The notes beneath the pieces were generated by a model. The model searched no databases, had not been told where the DNA came from, and saw nothing but the letters and a program-made list of their open reading frames with translations. A stretch of DNA of 64,000 nucleotides, from the NCBI GenBank assembly GCA_934232895.1, contig CAKQGH010000005.1, positions 4,945 through 68,944 of the forward strand, in the 5' to 3' direction. This stretch comes from an uncultured Alphaproteobacteria bacterium (GTDB taxonomy: Bacteria; Pseudomonadota; Alphaproteobacteria; Rs-D84). Positions 7,308 to 15,403 of this stretch are shown here, one piece after another. Both the position numbers and the translations under genes were made by a program. Numbering within the stretch: the first letter of the stretch is position 1; each line of letters opens with the position of its first letter.

Positions 7308-9014
7308 TCAATTATCTGAAATTGCATCGGCAACACCACCATAATTGTTTGCCCGCATATCTGCCAACATTGCGGCGATTTTATCTTCGCCTATGCCCAA
7401 TTTGTCCAGGACACTGTATCCCAAAAACATCGAACTTTCGATTGTTTCGGGCAATGCAACGGCGACGCCGTCGTGCTGTAATAATTTTGATTCGGTTAAA
7501 TTACGCGCGCGCGCAAATATGCGAACGCGTGGCGCAATTTCGTGTACGGTCGCCACCGCATCATGCGCGGTTGATGCGTTATCCAATGCAACAACGACCG
7601 CGCGCGTTTTGCGTGGCTGCAACCCCATATCGCGCAATACATCGGCATTTGTGGAATTGCCGTACACCACATTATAGCCATGCGCGCGCCCCATCATAAC
7701 GATGTCGACATTCATATCTATGGCAACATACGATATGTTTTGATATTCCAACATTTGGGCAACTATTTGTCCAACGCGGCCAAATCCACAAATTATTACG
7801 GTTGGCGCGCGCGATGATTTTGCCATTGTGACCTGGGCCACCGATTGCGAGAATAATTTGCCAGACCGTTGCAGATAATCATAAATCATCATCAAAATTG
7901 GCGTTATCATTATCGATAAAATGATTATTGCCGTTAAAATTTCTTGGTGATTGATTGGCAACGCGGCAATGCCAGATTTACGCATAGTTTGCAACAACAG
8001 CAACCCGAATTCACCCGCCTGGGACAAAACCAATGCAATCATCGCCGCATCTGGCACCGCAACATGGCGCACGCGTGCAACCATAAATATGGCAACAAAT
8101 TTCGCCGCCATCAATCCGACCAATCCACCCAAAACAATGTACCAATTTTCGGCCAAAACATTCAGATTTAATCCCATCCCCAACGATATGAAAAAGAATG
8201 CCAGAAATAACATTGCATACGGACTGATTTCGGCATTGACCTGGTGATGATAAATTGTTTCAGACAACAACATACCCGCCAAAAACGCGCCCAATCCGGC
8301 GGACACGCCAACATAATCGGCAATAACCGCCCACAGAACTATGTTCAATAAAATCGCAAGCAAAAAAGCCTCTTTGGATTTTAATTTTGCGACCAATCGC
8401 ATTACCGGGTTTAACATAAACCGCCCGACAATCATCACACCAACAATCAATGTCACCGACCATACTAAAACATCAATTGCGGTTGCGCCCAGGTTAAAAC
8501 TTTTGCCCGATAACACCGGCAACATTGCCAACAATGGAATTGCCAATAAATCTTGGAATAATAAAATTGAAAATGTCTGGCGCCCCATGTCGGTGTTTAT
8601 TTGATTTCGGTCGGCCAATAATTGCATATCTTCGGATGTGCTGGACATTGCCAACATCAATGCAACCATTATGCAACCCATAATTGACCATCCGGTAATG
8701 CCAAACAACAGCGGGAACAACATTGCAACAACCATTAAAACCTGGGCCGCGCCAAATCCAAATATAGAATGCCGCAATCCCCACAGACGCCGCATATTTA
8801 TGCCCAGCCCCAATGTAAACCACAAAAATATAATTCCCAAATCACCCAACAGTGTCCATGTTTCATTCAATTGAAACAAATTTAACACGTACGGCCCCGA
8901 TATAATCCCCGCAAACAGAAATGCCACCAATGCCCCAATGCGTGCCATACGCATCATAAACACCAGCGCAAAAACCACGCCAATAAACATTAAAATTGTG
9001 ACAGACATTGTCAT
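7308..9014 (-). CDS. CPA2-family monovalent cation:proton antiporter (Kef/YbaL type) with RCK domain
   Basis: About 568 aa. The first ~380 residues form a polytopic Na+/H+-exchanger fold (about 12 helices, with FLWFTLGLGINMRRLW and LSETIYHHQV). A RCK/TrkA-N nucleotide-binding domain follows from ~400 (VIICGFGRVGQIVAQML; GxGxxG seen), and a short regulatory tail ends the protein. Such proteins exchange K+ or Na+ for protons across the inner membrane, with gating by nucleotide or redox state. Start choice: an ATG at 9020 directly touches the GGGGGG ribosome-binding site, whereas the ATG at 9014 has a 6-nt spacer, so 9014 is preferred. A TATAAT lies ~28 nt upstream. Substrate specificity cannot be read from sequence. 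Confidence 0.85.
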   Translation of the reverse strand: MTMSVTILMFIGVVFALVFMMRMARIGALVAFLFAGIISGPYVLNLFQLNETWTLLGDLGIIFLWFTLGLGINMRRLWGLRHSIFGFGAAQVLMVVAMLFPLLFGITGWSIMGCIMVALMLAMSSTSEDMQLLADRNQINTDMGRQTFSILLFQDLLAIPLLAMLPVLSGKSFNLGATAIDVLVWSVTLIVGVMIVGRFMLNPVMRLVAKLKSKEAFLLAILLNIVLWAVIADYVGVSAGLGAFLAGMLLSETIYHHQVNAEISPYAMLFLAFFFISLGMGLNLNVLAENWYIVLGGLVGLMAAKFVAIFMVARVRHVAVPDAAMIALVLSQAGEFGLLLLQTMRKSGIAALPINHQEILTAIIILSIMITPILMMIYDYLQRSGKLFSQSVAQVTMAKSSRAPTVIICGFGRVGQIVAQMLEYQNISYVAIDMNVDIVMMGRAHGYNVVYGNSTNADVLRDMGLQPRKTRAVVVALDNASTAHDAVATVHEIAPRVRIFARARNLTESKLLQHDGVAVALPETIESSMFLGYSVLDKLGIGEDKIAAMLADMRANNYGGVADAISDN

Positions 9015-9044
9015 ATTCATCCCCCCTGTTCTATGACACGAATA

Positions 9045-9869
9045 TTATACCAAATCGCGCGCCAATTGCGCAAATATTTCGGGCGATAATTCTTCGGCAC
9101 GTTCGGTGCCAGTTAAATTATATTTTGCCCAATCGACATTTGGCACTATGCCACGAATCATTTTGCGACGCTGGCCAAACAGTTTTGCCGTTATGCGTTC
9201 CAATTTTTCAACATCGGGCAACGCGGCGATTTTCGATTTATGTGGAATAACCCCAACCACGGCCGATTGCACACGCGGACGCGGAACAAACGCGGTATTT
9301 GGTACATCAAACAAAATTTTCGCATCGGCAATCAATGTTGTCAAAACCGCCAGGCGCCCATATTGTTCATCACCCACGCGGGCGGTGATACGTTGTGCAA
9401 CCTCGCGCTGGAACATCAATGTCATAGATTTAATTGGCGCACCAGATGCCACCGCGACCAACCAACGCGTAAATAATTCCGTGCCGACATTGTATGGCAA
9501 ATTTGCACAAATTGCATATTCACCCAACCCCAGTTCCGCGGTATTTACGCGTAATGCATCGCCATATATAACCGTTAAACGCCCCGCCGACGCGGCAACA
9601 ATTTCATCAAGAATTGGTTTGGTCGCGGTATCTTTTTCAATTGCAATAACGCGGCGTGCGCCCGCCATCAATAATGCACGCGTCAATCCCGCCGGGCCCG
9701 GCCCTATCTCCATAACATCGGTATTTTCAATGTCTGGTACACTGCGCGCAATGCGGCCCGTTAAATTCAAATCAAATAAAAAGTTTTGACCAAATTGCTT
9801 TTTCGGTTCCAGCCCCGCCGCACGCATCATTTCGGCAACCGGCGGTAAAGATTTTATTTTATCAATCAT
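9045..9869 (-). CDS. rsmA: 16S rRNA (adenine1518-N6/adenine1519-N6) dimethyltransferase
   Basis: 274 aa, normal length. Key motifs: QNFLFD near residue 28, the SAM-binding EIGPGPAG at 54-61, IEKD at 77-80 and the catalytic NLPYNV at 123-128. RsmA (KsgA) dimethylates two adjacent adenines in helix 45 of 16S rRNA late in 30S assembly. The start codon overlaps the recR stop by 4 nt (ATGA), so translation is probably coupled. The gene ends 31 nt before the antiporter start; whether transcription reads through is not clear. Confidence 0.95.
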   Translation of the reverse strand: MIDKIKSLPPVAEMMRAAGLEPKKQFGQNFLFDLNLTGRIARSVPDIENTDVMEIGPGPAGLTRALLMAGARRVIAIEKDTATKPILDEIVAASAGRLTVIYGDALRVNTAELGLGEYAICANLPYNVGTELFTRWLVAVASGAPIKSMTLMFQREVAQRITARVGDEQYGRLAVLTTLIADAKILFDVPNTAFVPRPRVQSAVVGVIPHKSKIAALPDVEKLERITAKLFGQRRKMIRGIVPNVDWAKYNLTGTERAEELSPEIFAQLARDLV

Positions 9870-10465
9870 ATTGTACGCCGCCCCCCAAACGCCAATGACA
9901 ATGTGCCATCGTCCAAATAATCTAAATCGCCCCCCAGTGGCACGCCCGATGCCAATTCGGTGAATTTCACATTCGCCGCATCGCCAACCACAGACATCAC
10001 ATAATGCTGGGTTGTTTTGCCCTCGACCGTGTTGGGTAATGCAAATATGATTTCGGTAATATTTTCATCGCGAATTCGTGCGGGCAAATTTGCAATGTTC
10101 AAATCGTCGGGCGTTGTACCGGCCGCGCCCGATAGCAATCCTCCCAAAACATGATAACGCCCACGGAACACGCCCGATTTTTCCAGTATCCAAACATCGG
10201 ACATGTCGCGCACCATGCAAATGGCACCACACGCACGCGTTGCGTCACGACAAAATTCACATGCGGTTGCCCCCGCATCGGTTAAAACGCCACAAATTGG
10301 ACACGGGGCAACATTTTCAGATGCATCAAGCAATGCCGCCGCCAGTGCCGCACCCCGCCCGGTTTTGTCCTGTAATAATGCCAATGTAATGCGTTGTGCC
10401 GCACGCGTGCCAATACGCGGCAGACGCGCAAACTGTTTTATCAATTTTTCTATTTTCGGATTCAT
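9866..10465 (-). CDS. recR: Recombination protein RecR
   Basis: 199 aa. It has the N-terminal helix-hairpin-helix (ARLPRIGTRAAQR), a four-Cys zinc finger (Cys55, Cys58, Cys69, Cys72) and a Toprim domain (ICMVRDMSDVWILEKS), followed by the C-terminal Walker-B-like region. RecR works with RecO (and RecF) to load RecA on gapped DNA. dnaX and ybaB, common neighbours elsewhere, are not seen. It overlaps rsmA by 4 nt and lies 15 nt after the carboxypeptidase gene. Confidence 0.95.
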   Translation of the reverse strand: MNPKIEKLIKQFARLPRIGTRAAQRITLALLQDKTGRGAALAAALLDASENVAPCPICGVLTDAGATACEFCRDATRACGAICMVRDMSDVWILEKSGVFRGRYHVLGGLLSGAAGTTPDDLNIANLPARIRDENITEIIFALPNTVEGKTTQHYVMSVVGDAANVKFTELASGVPLGGDLDYLDDGTLSLAFGGRRTI

Positions 10466-10480
10466 TTTATTTTATGCCCA

Positions 10481-11620
10481 TCAATGAAATACATAGCAAT
10501 CAATGCCCGCCGATTTTGCGCGCGCCCGAATGTCGGCGGCGGTCGCATCGGACAATTTATTTACACGCACGCGGTACATACCGTTGTCTGATTGTTCAAT
10601 AACCGCGTTCAATCCCAATTTGTTTTTTACATTTGAAACCTGGTGCGATGCGGCATCGCGCGATGAAAATGCACCAAATTGAACGCCCGCCGTGCCGCCC
10701 GATGTTGATGCCGTATATTTTGGCGCCGCGGCCGATGTTGCGGCATTATACGCCGCACTGATTGTGGGCGCCGCGGTTGCAACAACCGGTGTTGTTGGTG
10801 TTTGTTTTTTTACCATTGGCGCATTTTTCGCCGACATTTCAAACCCACGGTTTAATAAACGCGTTGCGGTATCGGCACGCACATCTTTGGATTCAGCGCC
10901 CAACACAACCGCCATTAAATGCGTGTCGCCCCGCGCCGCGGTTGCGACCAATGAATATTTTGATTTATTTGTAAAACCGGTTTTCATACCATCGCACCCC
11001 GGATATGTGGCCAGCAACCGATTCCCATTGGTGTATGTTTTGCCATTATATGTCCAGGTTTTAATACCAAAATATTTCCAATATTGCGGGAAATGTTTAT
11101 ATACCGCCATAGACAGCAACGCAATATCACGTGCGGTCGACAAATGGTCATCATTCGGCAAGCCCGACGAATTTTCAAAATTCGTTTGCGACAATCCGAT
11201 TTCCGTTGCAACGCGCGTCATCAAATCGGCAAAGTTGCCTTCCTTGCCACCCTTCAAATTTTCGGCCAGAACGCGAGCTACATCATTCGCACTCATCACC
11301 GTGACGGCCTTTATCGCATCTTCGACGGTAATTTTACTGCCCGCAGGCAGTCCCAATTTCACGGGCGATGCCGCCGCCGCAACATTTGATACAATCAAAT
11401 AATCATCCAAATGCAACCGGCCATGTTCCAGCGCATCAAATGTTAAATACACCGTCATAATTTTGGTCAATGATGCCGGGTAATTTAATTCATTTGCGTT
11501 TTCAGAATATAACACGCGTCCCGTATCCATATTGGCAATCAACGCCGCACGATACGGCGCCGCAAACGCCGCACCACACATAAACACACAACATAAAAAT
11601 GAAAATATTGCCCTGGTCAT
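10481..11620 (-). CDS. D-alanyl-D-alanine carboxypeptidase (PBP5/6 family) with SPOR domain
   Basis: 379 aa from the ATG at 11620; an in-frame TTG lies 9 nt upstream. There is a signal peptide (MTRAIFSFLCCVFMCGAAFA). The three active-site motifs of class S11 peptidases are present: SLTK (Ser50), SAND (~109) and KTG (~213). A linker and a C-terminal SPOR domain (~307-379, VQFGAFSSRDAASHQV) replace the usual amphipathic anchor, as in many alphaproteobacterial DacA proteins. It trims the terminal D-Ala of peptidoglycan stem peptides in the periplasm, and the SPOR domain should direct it to the septum. No ribosome-binding site is evident. Confidence 0.9.
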   Translation of the reverse strand: MTRAIFSFLCCVFMCGAAFAAPYRAALIANMDTGRVLYSENANELNYPASLTKIMTVYLTFDALEHGRLHLDDYLIVSNVAAAASPVKLGLPAGSKITVEDAIKAVTVMSANDVARVLAENLKGGKEGNFADLMTRVATEIGLSQTNFENSSGLPNDDHLSTARDIALLSMAVYKHFPQYWKYFGIKTWTYNGKTYTNGNRLLATYPGCDGMKTGFTNKSKYSLVATAARGDTHLMAVVLGAESKDVRADTATRLLNRGFEMSAKNAPMVKKQTPTTPVVATAAPTISAAYNAATSAAAPKYTASTSGGTAGVQFGAFSSRDAASHQVSNVKNKLGLNAVIEQSDNGMYRVRVNKLSDATAADIRARAKSAGIDCYVFH

Positions 11621-11667
11621 TATGAACAAATGTTAGTAAAAAACAGCGCACCCGGTCAACAAATAAG

Positions 11668-11686
11668 TGCGCCAAAATGGCGCACC
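11668..11686. repeat. GTGCGCC-N5-GGCGCAC palindrome between pyk and the carboxypeptidase gene
   Basis: It has the same core as at 3811-3828 and in the ~100 bp repeats. It lies 24 nt after the pyk stop. It could serve as a weak terminator for pyk, but no T-run follows on that strand. Confidence 0.5.
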
Positions 11687-11709
11687 CATATTTTATTTTT
11701 ATTTTATTT

Positions 11710-13080
11710 TTAATCCAATGTTCGCAGACTGATTTTTTCATCGTCTACAATCACCAATTTGCCGGCATTTATTCCAAATGCACGCGCCGCACCAAACGCA
11801 TCGCGCGGACCGAACAAATCGTCGTTGCAAATTGAACATACCCCACGCAACAGACACAATTGGTTTGCAATGACATCCTCGCGGCAAATGGCGATTATCG
11901 GCATATCGGGGCGCCGGCACGCAATTTGTGTTGCGATTGATGTATCACGCGCAAATACAACGATTGCCGCAGCATGATTCAAATATGCCATTGATGCAAC
12001 CGAACGCGACCAATCATTTTCAGGAACATTTTCCGTACGCAGCCAATCGTTCGGATGTGCGATTGCATCACCGTCCGCGTATGCCAAAATGCGCGCCATT
12101 GTTTCAATAACATTTACCGGATTGATACCGATTGTGGTTTCCTCGGATGTCATAGTTGAATCAGTACGCAAATACGCCGCGTTTGCAACATCGCTGATTT
12201 CGGCGCGGGTGGGGAATTCACTGGCCACCATGGTACCCAACATTTGCGTCGCCATAATTACCGGGCGGTTCAACATACGGCAAGTACGAATAATATGGCG
12301 CGAAATTGCGGGAACTTGTTCAAATGGGACCTCGACCGCCAGGTCGCCACGCGCAACCATAATTCCATCGGCCGCCGATGCAATTTCAGTTATGCGTTCA
12401 ACCGCGTTTGGACGCTCTATCTTTGCAATTATTTTTATTGGGTGCGATGTGCGCGCAGTGATGAAATCGCGAACCTCGGCCACATCTTCGGCGCGCTGCA
12501 CAAACGAAATTGCAACCCAATCTGGATTTTTAGTAATTGCGTATTCCAAATCGGCACGGTCTTTGGCCGTCAGCACCGATGTGGCGATTTCTGTGTCGGG
12601 CAAATTAAATCCGCGGCGCGACCAAATTTCATCGCCACGAACAACCGTTGCGACAATTTTATCTGGCGCGACACTGTCAACCGTCATTTCGATTTTGCCA
12701 TCGTTTAATAATATTCTGTCGCCGGGGTTTAATGATTTCATTACATCGGCATCAGGCAACTGAACACGCGTTGCATCCCCGGGCGTGGGGTCACTGTCAA
12801 ATGTGAATTTTTGACCAATGTGCAATGGGTATTTATCCTCGGTTGCAAAGTTTCCTATGCGATGTTTCGGTCCCTGCAAATCAATCATTATTGCGACCGG
12901 CATATTCAGGTCGCGTGCAACACGACGAATCAAATCAATTTTAGCCCCCTGGACATCGCCGGTATCGTGGCTGAAATTTATACGCGCCACATTCATACCC
13001 GCGCGCATCATACGCGACAGGGTTTCATAATTTTCGCATTTTGGACCAATAGACGCCGTAATTTTTGTATATTTATTCAT
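11710..13080 (-). CDS. pyk: Pyruvate kinase
   Basis: 456 aa. It starts with TKITASIGPKCENYETL and contains the signature MVARGDLAVEVPFEQVP region, IIAKIERPNAV (active-site Lys) and MATQMLGTM. Pyruvate kinase makes pyruvate and ATP from phosphoenolpyruvate and ADP, the last step of glycolysis. The C-terminal allosteric domain is somewhat short. The ribosome-binding site is weak (GCGGAAAAAT). The start lies back to back with gapR across a 92-nt gap holding a palindrome at 13128-13143. Confidence 0.95.
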   Translation of the reverse strand: MNKYTKITASIGPKCENYETLSRMMRAGMNVARINFSHDTGDVQGAKIDLIRRVARDLNMPVAIMIDLQGPKHRIGNFATEDKYPLHIGQKFTFDSDPTPGDATRVQLPDADVMKSLNPGDRILLNDGKIEMTVDSVAPDKIVATVVRGDEIWSRRGFNLPDTEIATSVLTAKDRADLEYAITKNPDWVAISFVQRAEDVAEVRDFITARTSHPIKIIAKIERPNAVERITEIASAADGIMVARGDLAVEVPFEQVPAISRHIIRTCRMLNRPVIMATQMLGTMVASEFPTRAEISDVANAAYLRTDSTMTSEETTIGINPVNVIETMARILAYADGDAIAHPNDWLRTENVPENDWSRSVASMAYLNHAAAIVVFARDTSIATQIACRRPDMPIIAICREDVIANQLCLLRGVCSICNDDLFGPRDAFGAARAFGINAGKLVIVDDEKISLRTLD

Positions 13081-13127
13081 ATTTTTCCGCTTTATTTCTT
13101 TATGTTGTTTCCCTTGATTTTTACGAA

Positions 13128-13143
13128 TTATGATATATCATAA
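13128..13143. promoter_or_regulatory. Perfect palindrome TTATGATATATCATAA between pyk and gapR
   Basis: This 16-bp perfect dyad lies in the divergent promoter region, 30 bp before the gapR ATG and 47 bp before the pyk ATG. It contains TATGAT/TATCAT-like -10 sequences on both strands, so it may be a symmetric -10 region, a regulator site, or both. Confidence 0.5.
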
Positions 13144-13172
13144 AAACATCATTTTAACAAGGGGAAAAGGAT

Positions 13173-13421
13173 ATGAAAAACGCAAATCATGGTGCCATTG
13201 ACAACCAACAATTATTGACAATTATCCAACGCATTGAAAAATTGAACGAGGATTCTGCCGCAATTGCCGCCGACATCAAGGAAATTTACAGCGAGGCTAA
13301 ATCCGCCGGGTTTGATCCGAAATATATCCGCCAGATGATACGTCTGCGCAAATTGGATCCAGATGAATTAGACGAAGCGGACGAATTGACACAAATGTAC
13401 CGCAGCGCGCTGGGCCTGTAA
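13173..13421 (+). CDS. gapR: GapR-like nucleoid protein (DUF2312)
   Basis: 82 aa. The helical sequence with RIEKLNEDSAAIAADIKEIY and FDPKYIRQMIRLRK matches the DUF2312/GapR family. In Caulobacter GapR encircles overtwisted AT-rich DNA and supports replication and gyrase/topoisomerase action. It has a clear ribosome-binding site (AAAAGGAT). The stop codon overlaps the start of the RNHCP gene (TAATG), so the pair is translationally coupled. The family is almost confined to Alphaproteobacteria, a useful lineage marker here. Confidence 0.9.
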   Translation: MKNANHGAIDNQQLLTIIQRIEKLNEDSAAIAADIKEIYSEAKSAGFDPKYIRQMIRLRKLDPDELDEADELTQMYRSALGL

Positions 13422-13732
13422 TGAAACGCTTTACGCGAACGGTTGAAAATTTTACCTGTGCCCATTGTGGGGCCAGTGTTTTGGGCGATGGATATACAAA
13501 CCATTGCCCAAATTGTTTATGGTCGCGCCATGTGGATAATAATCCGGGGGACCGCGCCGCAACCTGTGGCGGAATGATGCGACCAATATCGGTTGAAACA
13601 TCGGGCGGTCAATATATTATTACCCATAAATGCGAGGTGTGCGGTAAAACAATACGACAACGCGCGACCGATGCCGATAATATGGATGCAATCATTGCAT
13701 TGGCGGCCAATAATAAATTTATATTTGGTTAA
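13421..13732 (+). CDS. RNHCP-domain zinc-ribbon protein
   Basis: 103 aa. The sequence FTCAHCGASV, then TNHCPNCLWSRHVDNNPGDR and a C-terminal KCEVCGKTIRQR follow the RNHCP domain pattern, with at least two Cys pairs that could bind zinc. The family's biochemical role is not established; by its small zinc-ribbon form it may bind RNA. Here the R of the RNHCP signature is T. It is coupled to gapR by a start/stop overlap and ends at the bidirectional terminator shared with pyrG. Confidence 0.8.
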   Translation: MKRFTRTVENFTCAHCGASVLGDGYTNHCPNCLWSRHVDNNPGDRAATCGGMMRPISVETSGGQYIITHKCEVCGKTIRQRATDADNMDAIIALAANNKFIFG

Positions 13733-13760
13733 AAAAAAACGCCCATTCGGGCGCTTTTCA
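13733..13760. terminator. Bidirectional terminator between the RNHCP gene and pyrG
   Basis: A-run, AAACGCCC, a short loop, GGGCGCTTTT. It serves the plus-strand gapR unit and the minus-strand pyrG gene, whose stop codon overlaps it. Confidence 0.7.
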
Positions 13761-15326
13761 TTTTCGATGTGCCGCCGCGGCAACAAACGCGTTGAACATC
13801 GGGTGTCCGGTAAATGGACTGGATTCAAATTCCGGATGAAATTGTCCCGCAATAAAAAATGGATGCGATGGAATTTCAACTATTTCTGGCAGGCGCCCAT
13901 CGGGACTGCGTCCGGAAATAATCATACCCGCATCGGCAAATTGTTTTTCAAACGATATATCCATTTCATAGCGATGACGATGCCGCTCTGATATCTTATC
14001 CGCACCGTAAATACGCGCCGCCAATGTACCCGGCGCAATCATACATGGATACGATCCCAATCGCAATGTTCCGCCCATATTTCCGGTATGGTCCGGCATA
14101 ATATTTATAATGGGGGTACAGTCGGACGAAAACTCGGTTGAATCCGCGTTTTTTATTCCCAACACATTGCGTGCGAATTCAATCACCGCGACCTGCATCC
14201 CCAGGCATATTCCCATATATGGTGTGCCTGTTGTGCGTGCATATTCGGCGGCGGCAATTTTACCCGAGGTGCCGCGCGTACCAAACCCGCCCGGCACCAA
14301 TATGCCGTCTGTATCCGCACAATCGGCGGGCGTGAAAGTTTCGGCATTTATAGGCTTTATTTTAATATGCACATTATTTTGAATGCCGGCGTGGAACAAT
14401 GCATCGTTTAACGATTTGTACGCATCTGGCACATCAAAATATTTACCAACAACACCTATGCAAACGGTTGGAATATCGGCCGCCAGGTAATTTGATATGC
14501 GTTCAAATTTTGTCATATCGCCCGGCACAGATGGCAAACCAAAATGTTCGGCAATTATATCAAACACATGTTGCGCATCGTACGCCAGTGGAATTTTGTA
14601 TATATTATCAACATCAATACCACTGATTACATTTTTTGCCGGCATATTACAGAACATCCCGATTTTCGCGCGCTCGTCATCGGCCAGCATACGTGGCGTG
14701 CGCACAATCAGCATATCGGCCTGGATTCCATTTTCCAACAATCGGCGCACCGACATCTGTGTTGGTTTGGTTTTCAATTCGCCACTTTTTTCCAAATATG
14801 GCGCCAATGTTAAATGCACAAACATTACATTGCGACGCCCAACATCATTTGCAAATTGACGAATTGATTCCAAGAAAATTTTACCTTCGATGTCGCCAAC
14901 CGTGCCACCAATTTCACACACGACAAAATCAGTACCGGTGGGTGCGGCGATATAGTCTTTGATGCGATTGCTGACATGCGGAATCATTTGCACCGTTGCG
15001 CCCAAATAATCACCACGACGTTCGGCATTTAATACATCCCAATAAATACGACCCCCAGACACCGAATCATTGCGCGACAATTTTATTCCCAAAAAACGCT
15101 CGTAATATCCCAAATCTAGATCGGTTTCAAATCCGTCACCGGTGACATATACCTCGCCATGCTGGAACGGCGACATGGTACCGGGGTCAACATTCAAATA
15201 TGGGTCAAATTTACGCGCATGCACGGAATACCCGCGCGATTGAAGAAGGGCGCCACAACCTGCCGCCGCGACGCCCTTGCCTAAACTGGAAACAACACCA
15301 CCCGTAATGAAAATATATTTGGTCAT
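13758..15326 (-). CDS. pyrG: CTP synthase
   Basis: 522 aa, normal length. The N-terminal synthetase domain begins TKYIFITGGVVSSLGKGV. The C-terminal class I glutamine amidotransferase domain has the nucleophile in PYMGICLGMQ (~residue 376) and the HPE of GQFHPEFESSP. It converts UTP, ATP and glutamine to CTP. AAGGAG precedes the ATG at 15326 (another ATG lies just before it), and a TATGAT -10 lies ~20 nt further upstream. It is monocistronic and divergent from comEC. Confidence 0.97.
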   Translation of the reverse strand: MTKYIFITGGVVSSLGKGVAAAGCGALLQSRGYSVHARKFDPYLNVDPGTMSPFQHGEVYVTGDGFETDLDLGYYERFLGIKLSRNDSVSGGRIYWDVLNAERRGDYLGATVQMIPHVSNRIKDYIAAPTGTDFVVCEIGGTVGDIEGKIFLESIRQFANDVGRRNVMFVHLTLAPYLEKSGELKTKPTQMSVRRLLENGIQADMLIVRTPRMLADDERAKIGMFCNMPAKNVISGIDVDNIYKIPLAYDAQHVFDIIAEHFGLPSVPGDMTKFERISNYLAADIPTVCIGVVGKYFDVPDAYKSLNDALFHAGIQNNVHIKIKPINAETFTPADCADTDGILVPGGFGTRGTSGKIAAAEYARTTGTPYMGICLGMQVAVIEFARNVLGIKNADSTEFSSDCTPIINIMPDHTGNMGGTLRLGSYPCMIAPGTLAARIYGADKISERHRHRYEMDISFEKQFADAGMIISGRSPDGRLPEIVEIPSHPFFIAGQFHPEFESSPFTGHPMFNAFVAAAAHRK

Positions 15327-15367
15327 CACAATCTCCTTTACGGGATTCCATCATAGGAAATTTAGAC

Positions 15368-15397
15368 TTGCGACGCAACGAAATAAATTCCTATAAT
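15368..15397 (+). promoter_or_regulatory. comEC promoter, probably giving a leaderless mRNA
   Basis: TTGCGA (15368-15373), an 18-bp spacer, then TATAAT (15392-15397). The ATG follows after six bases, where transcription should begin. No Shine-Dalgarno sequence is present. Confidence 0.6.
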
Positions 15398-15403
15398 TTC
15401 ATT

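Noticed and set aside
12089..12763. 224-codon open frame opposite pyruvate kinase
   Set aside because: It mirrors the codons of pyk, has no ribosome-binding site and gives a low-complexity product.
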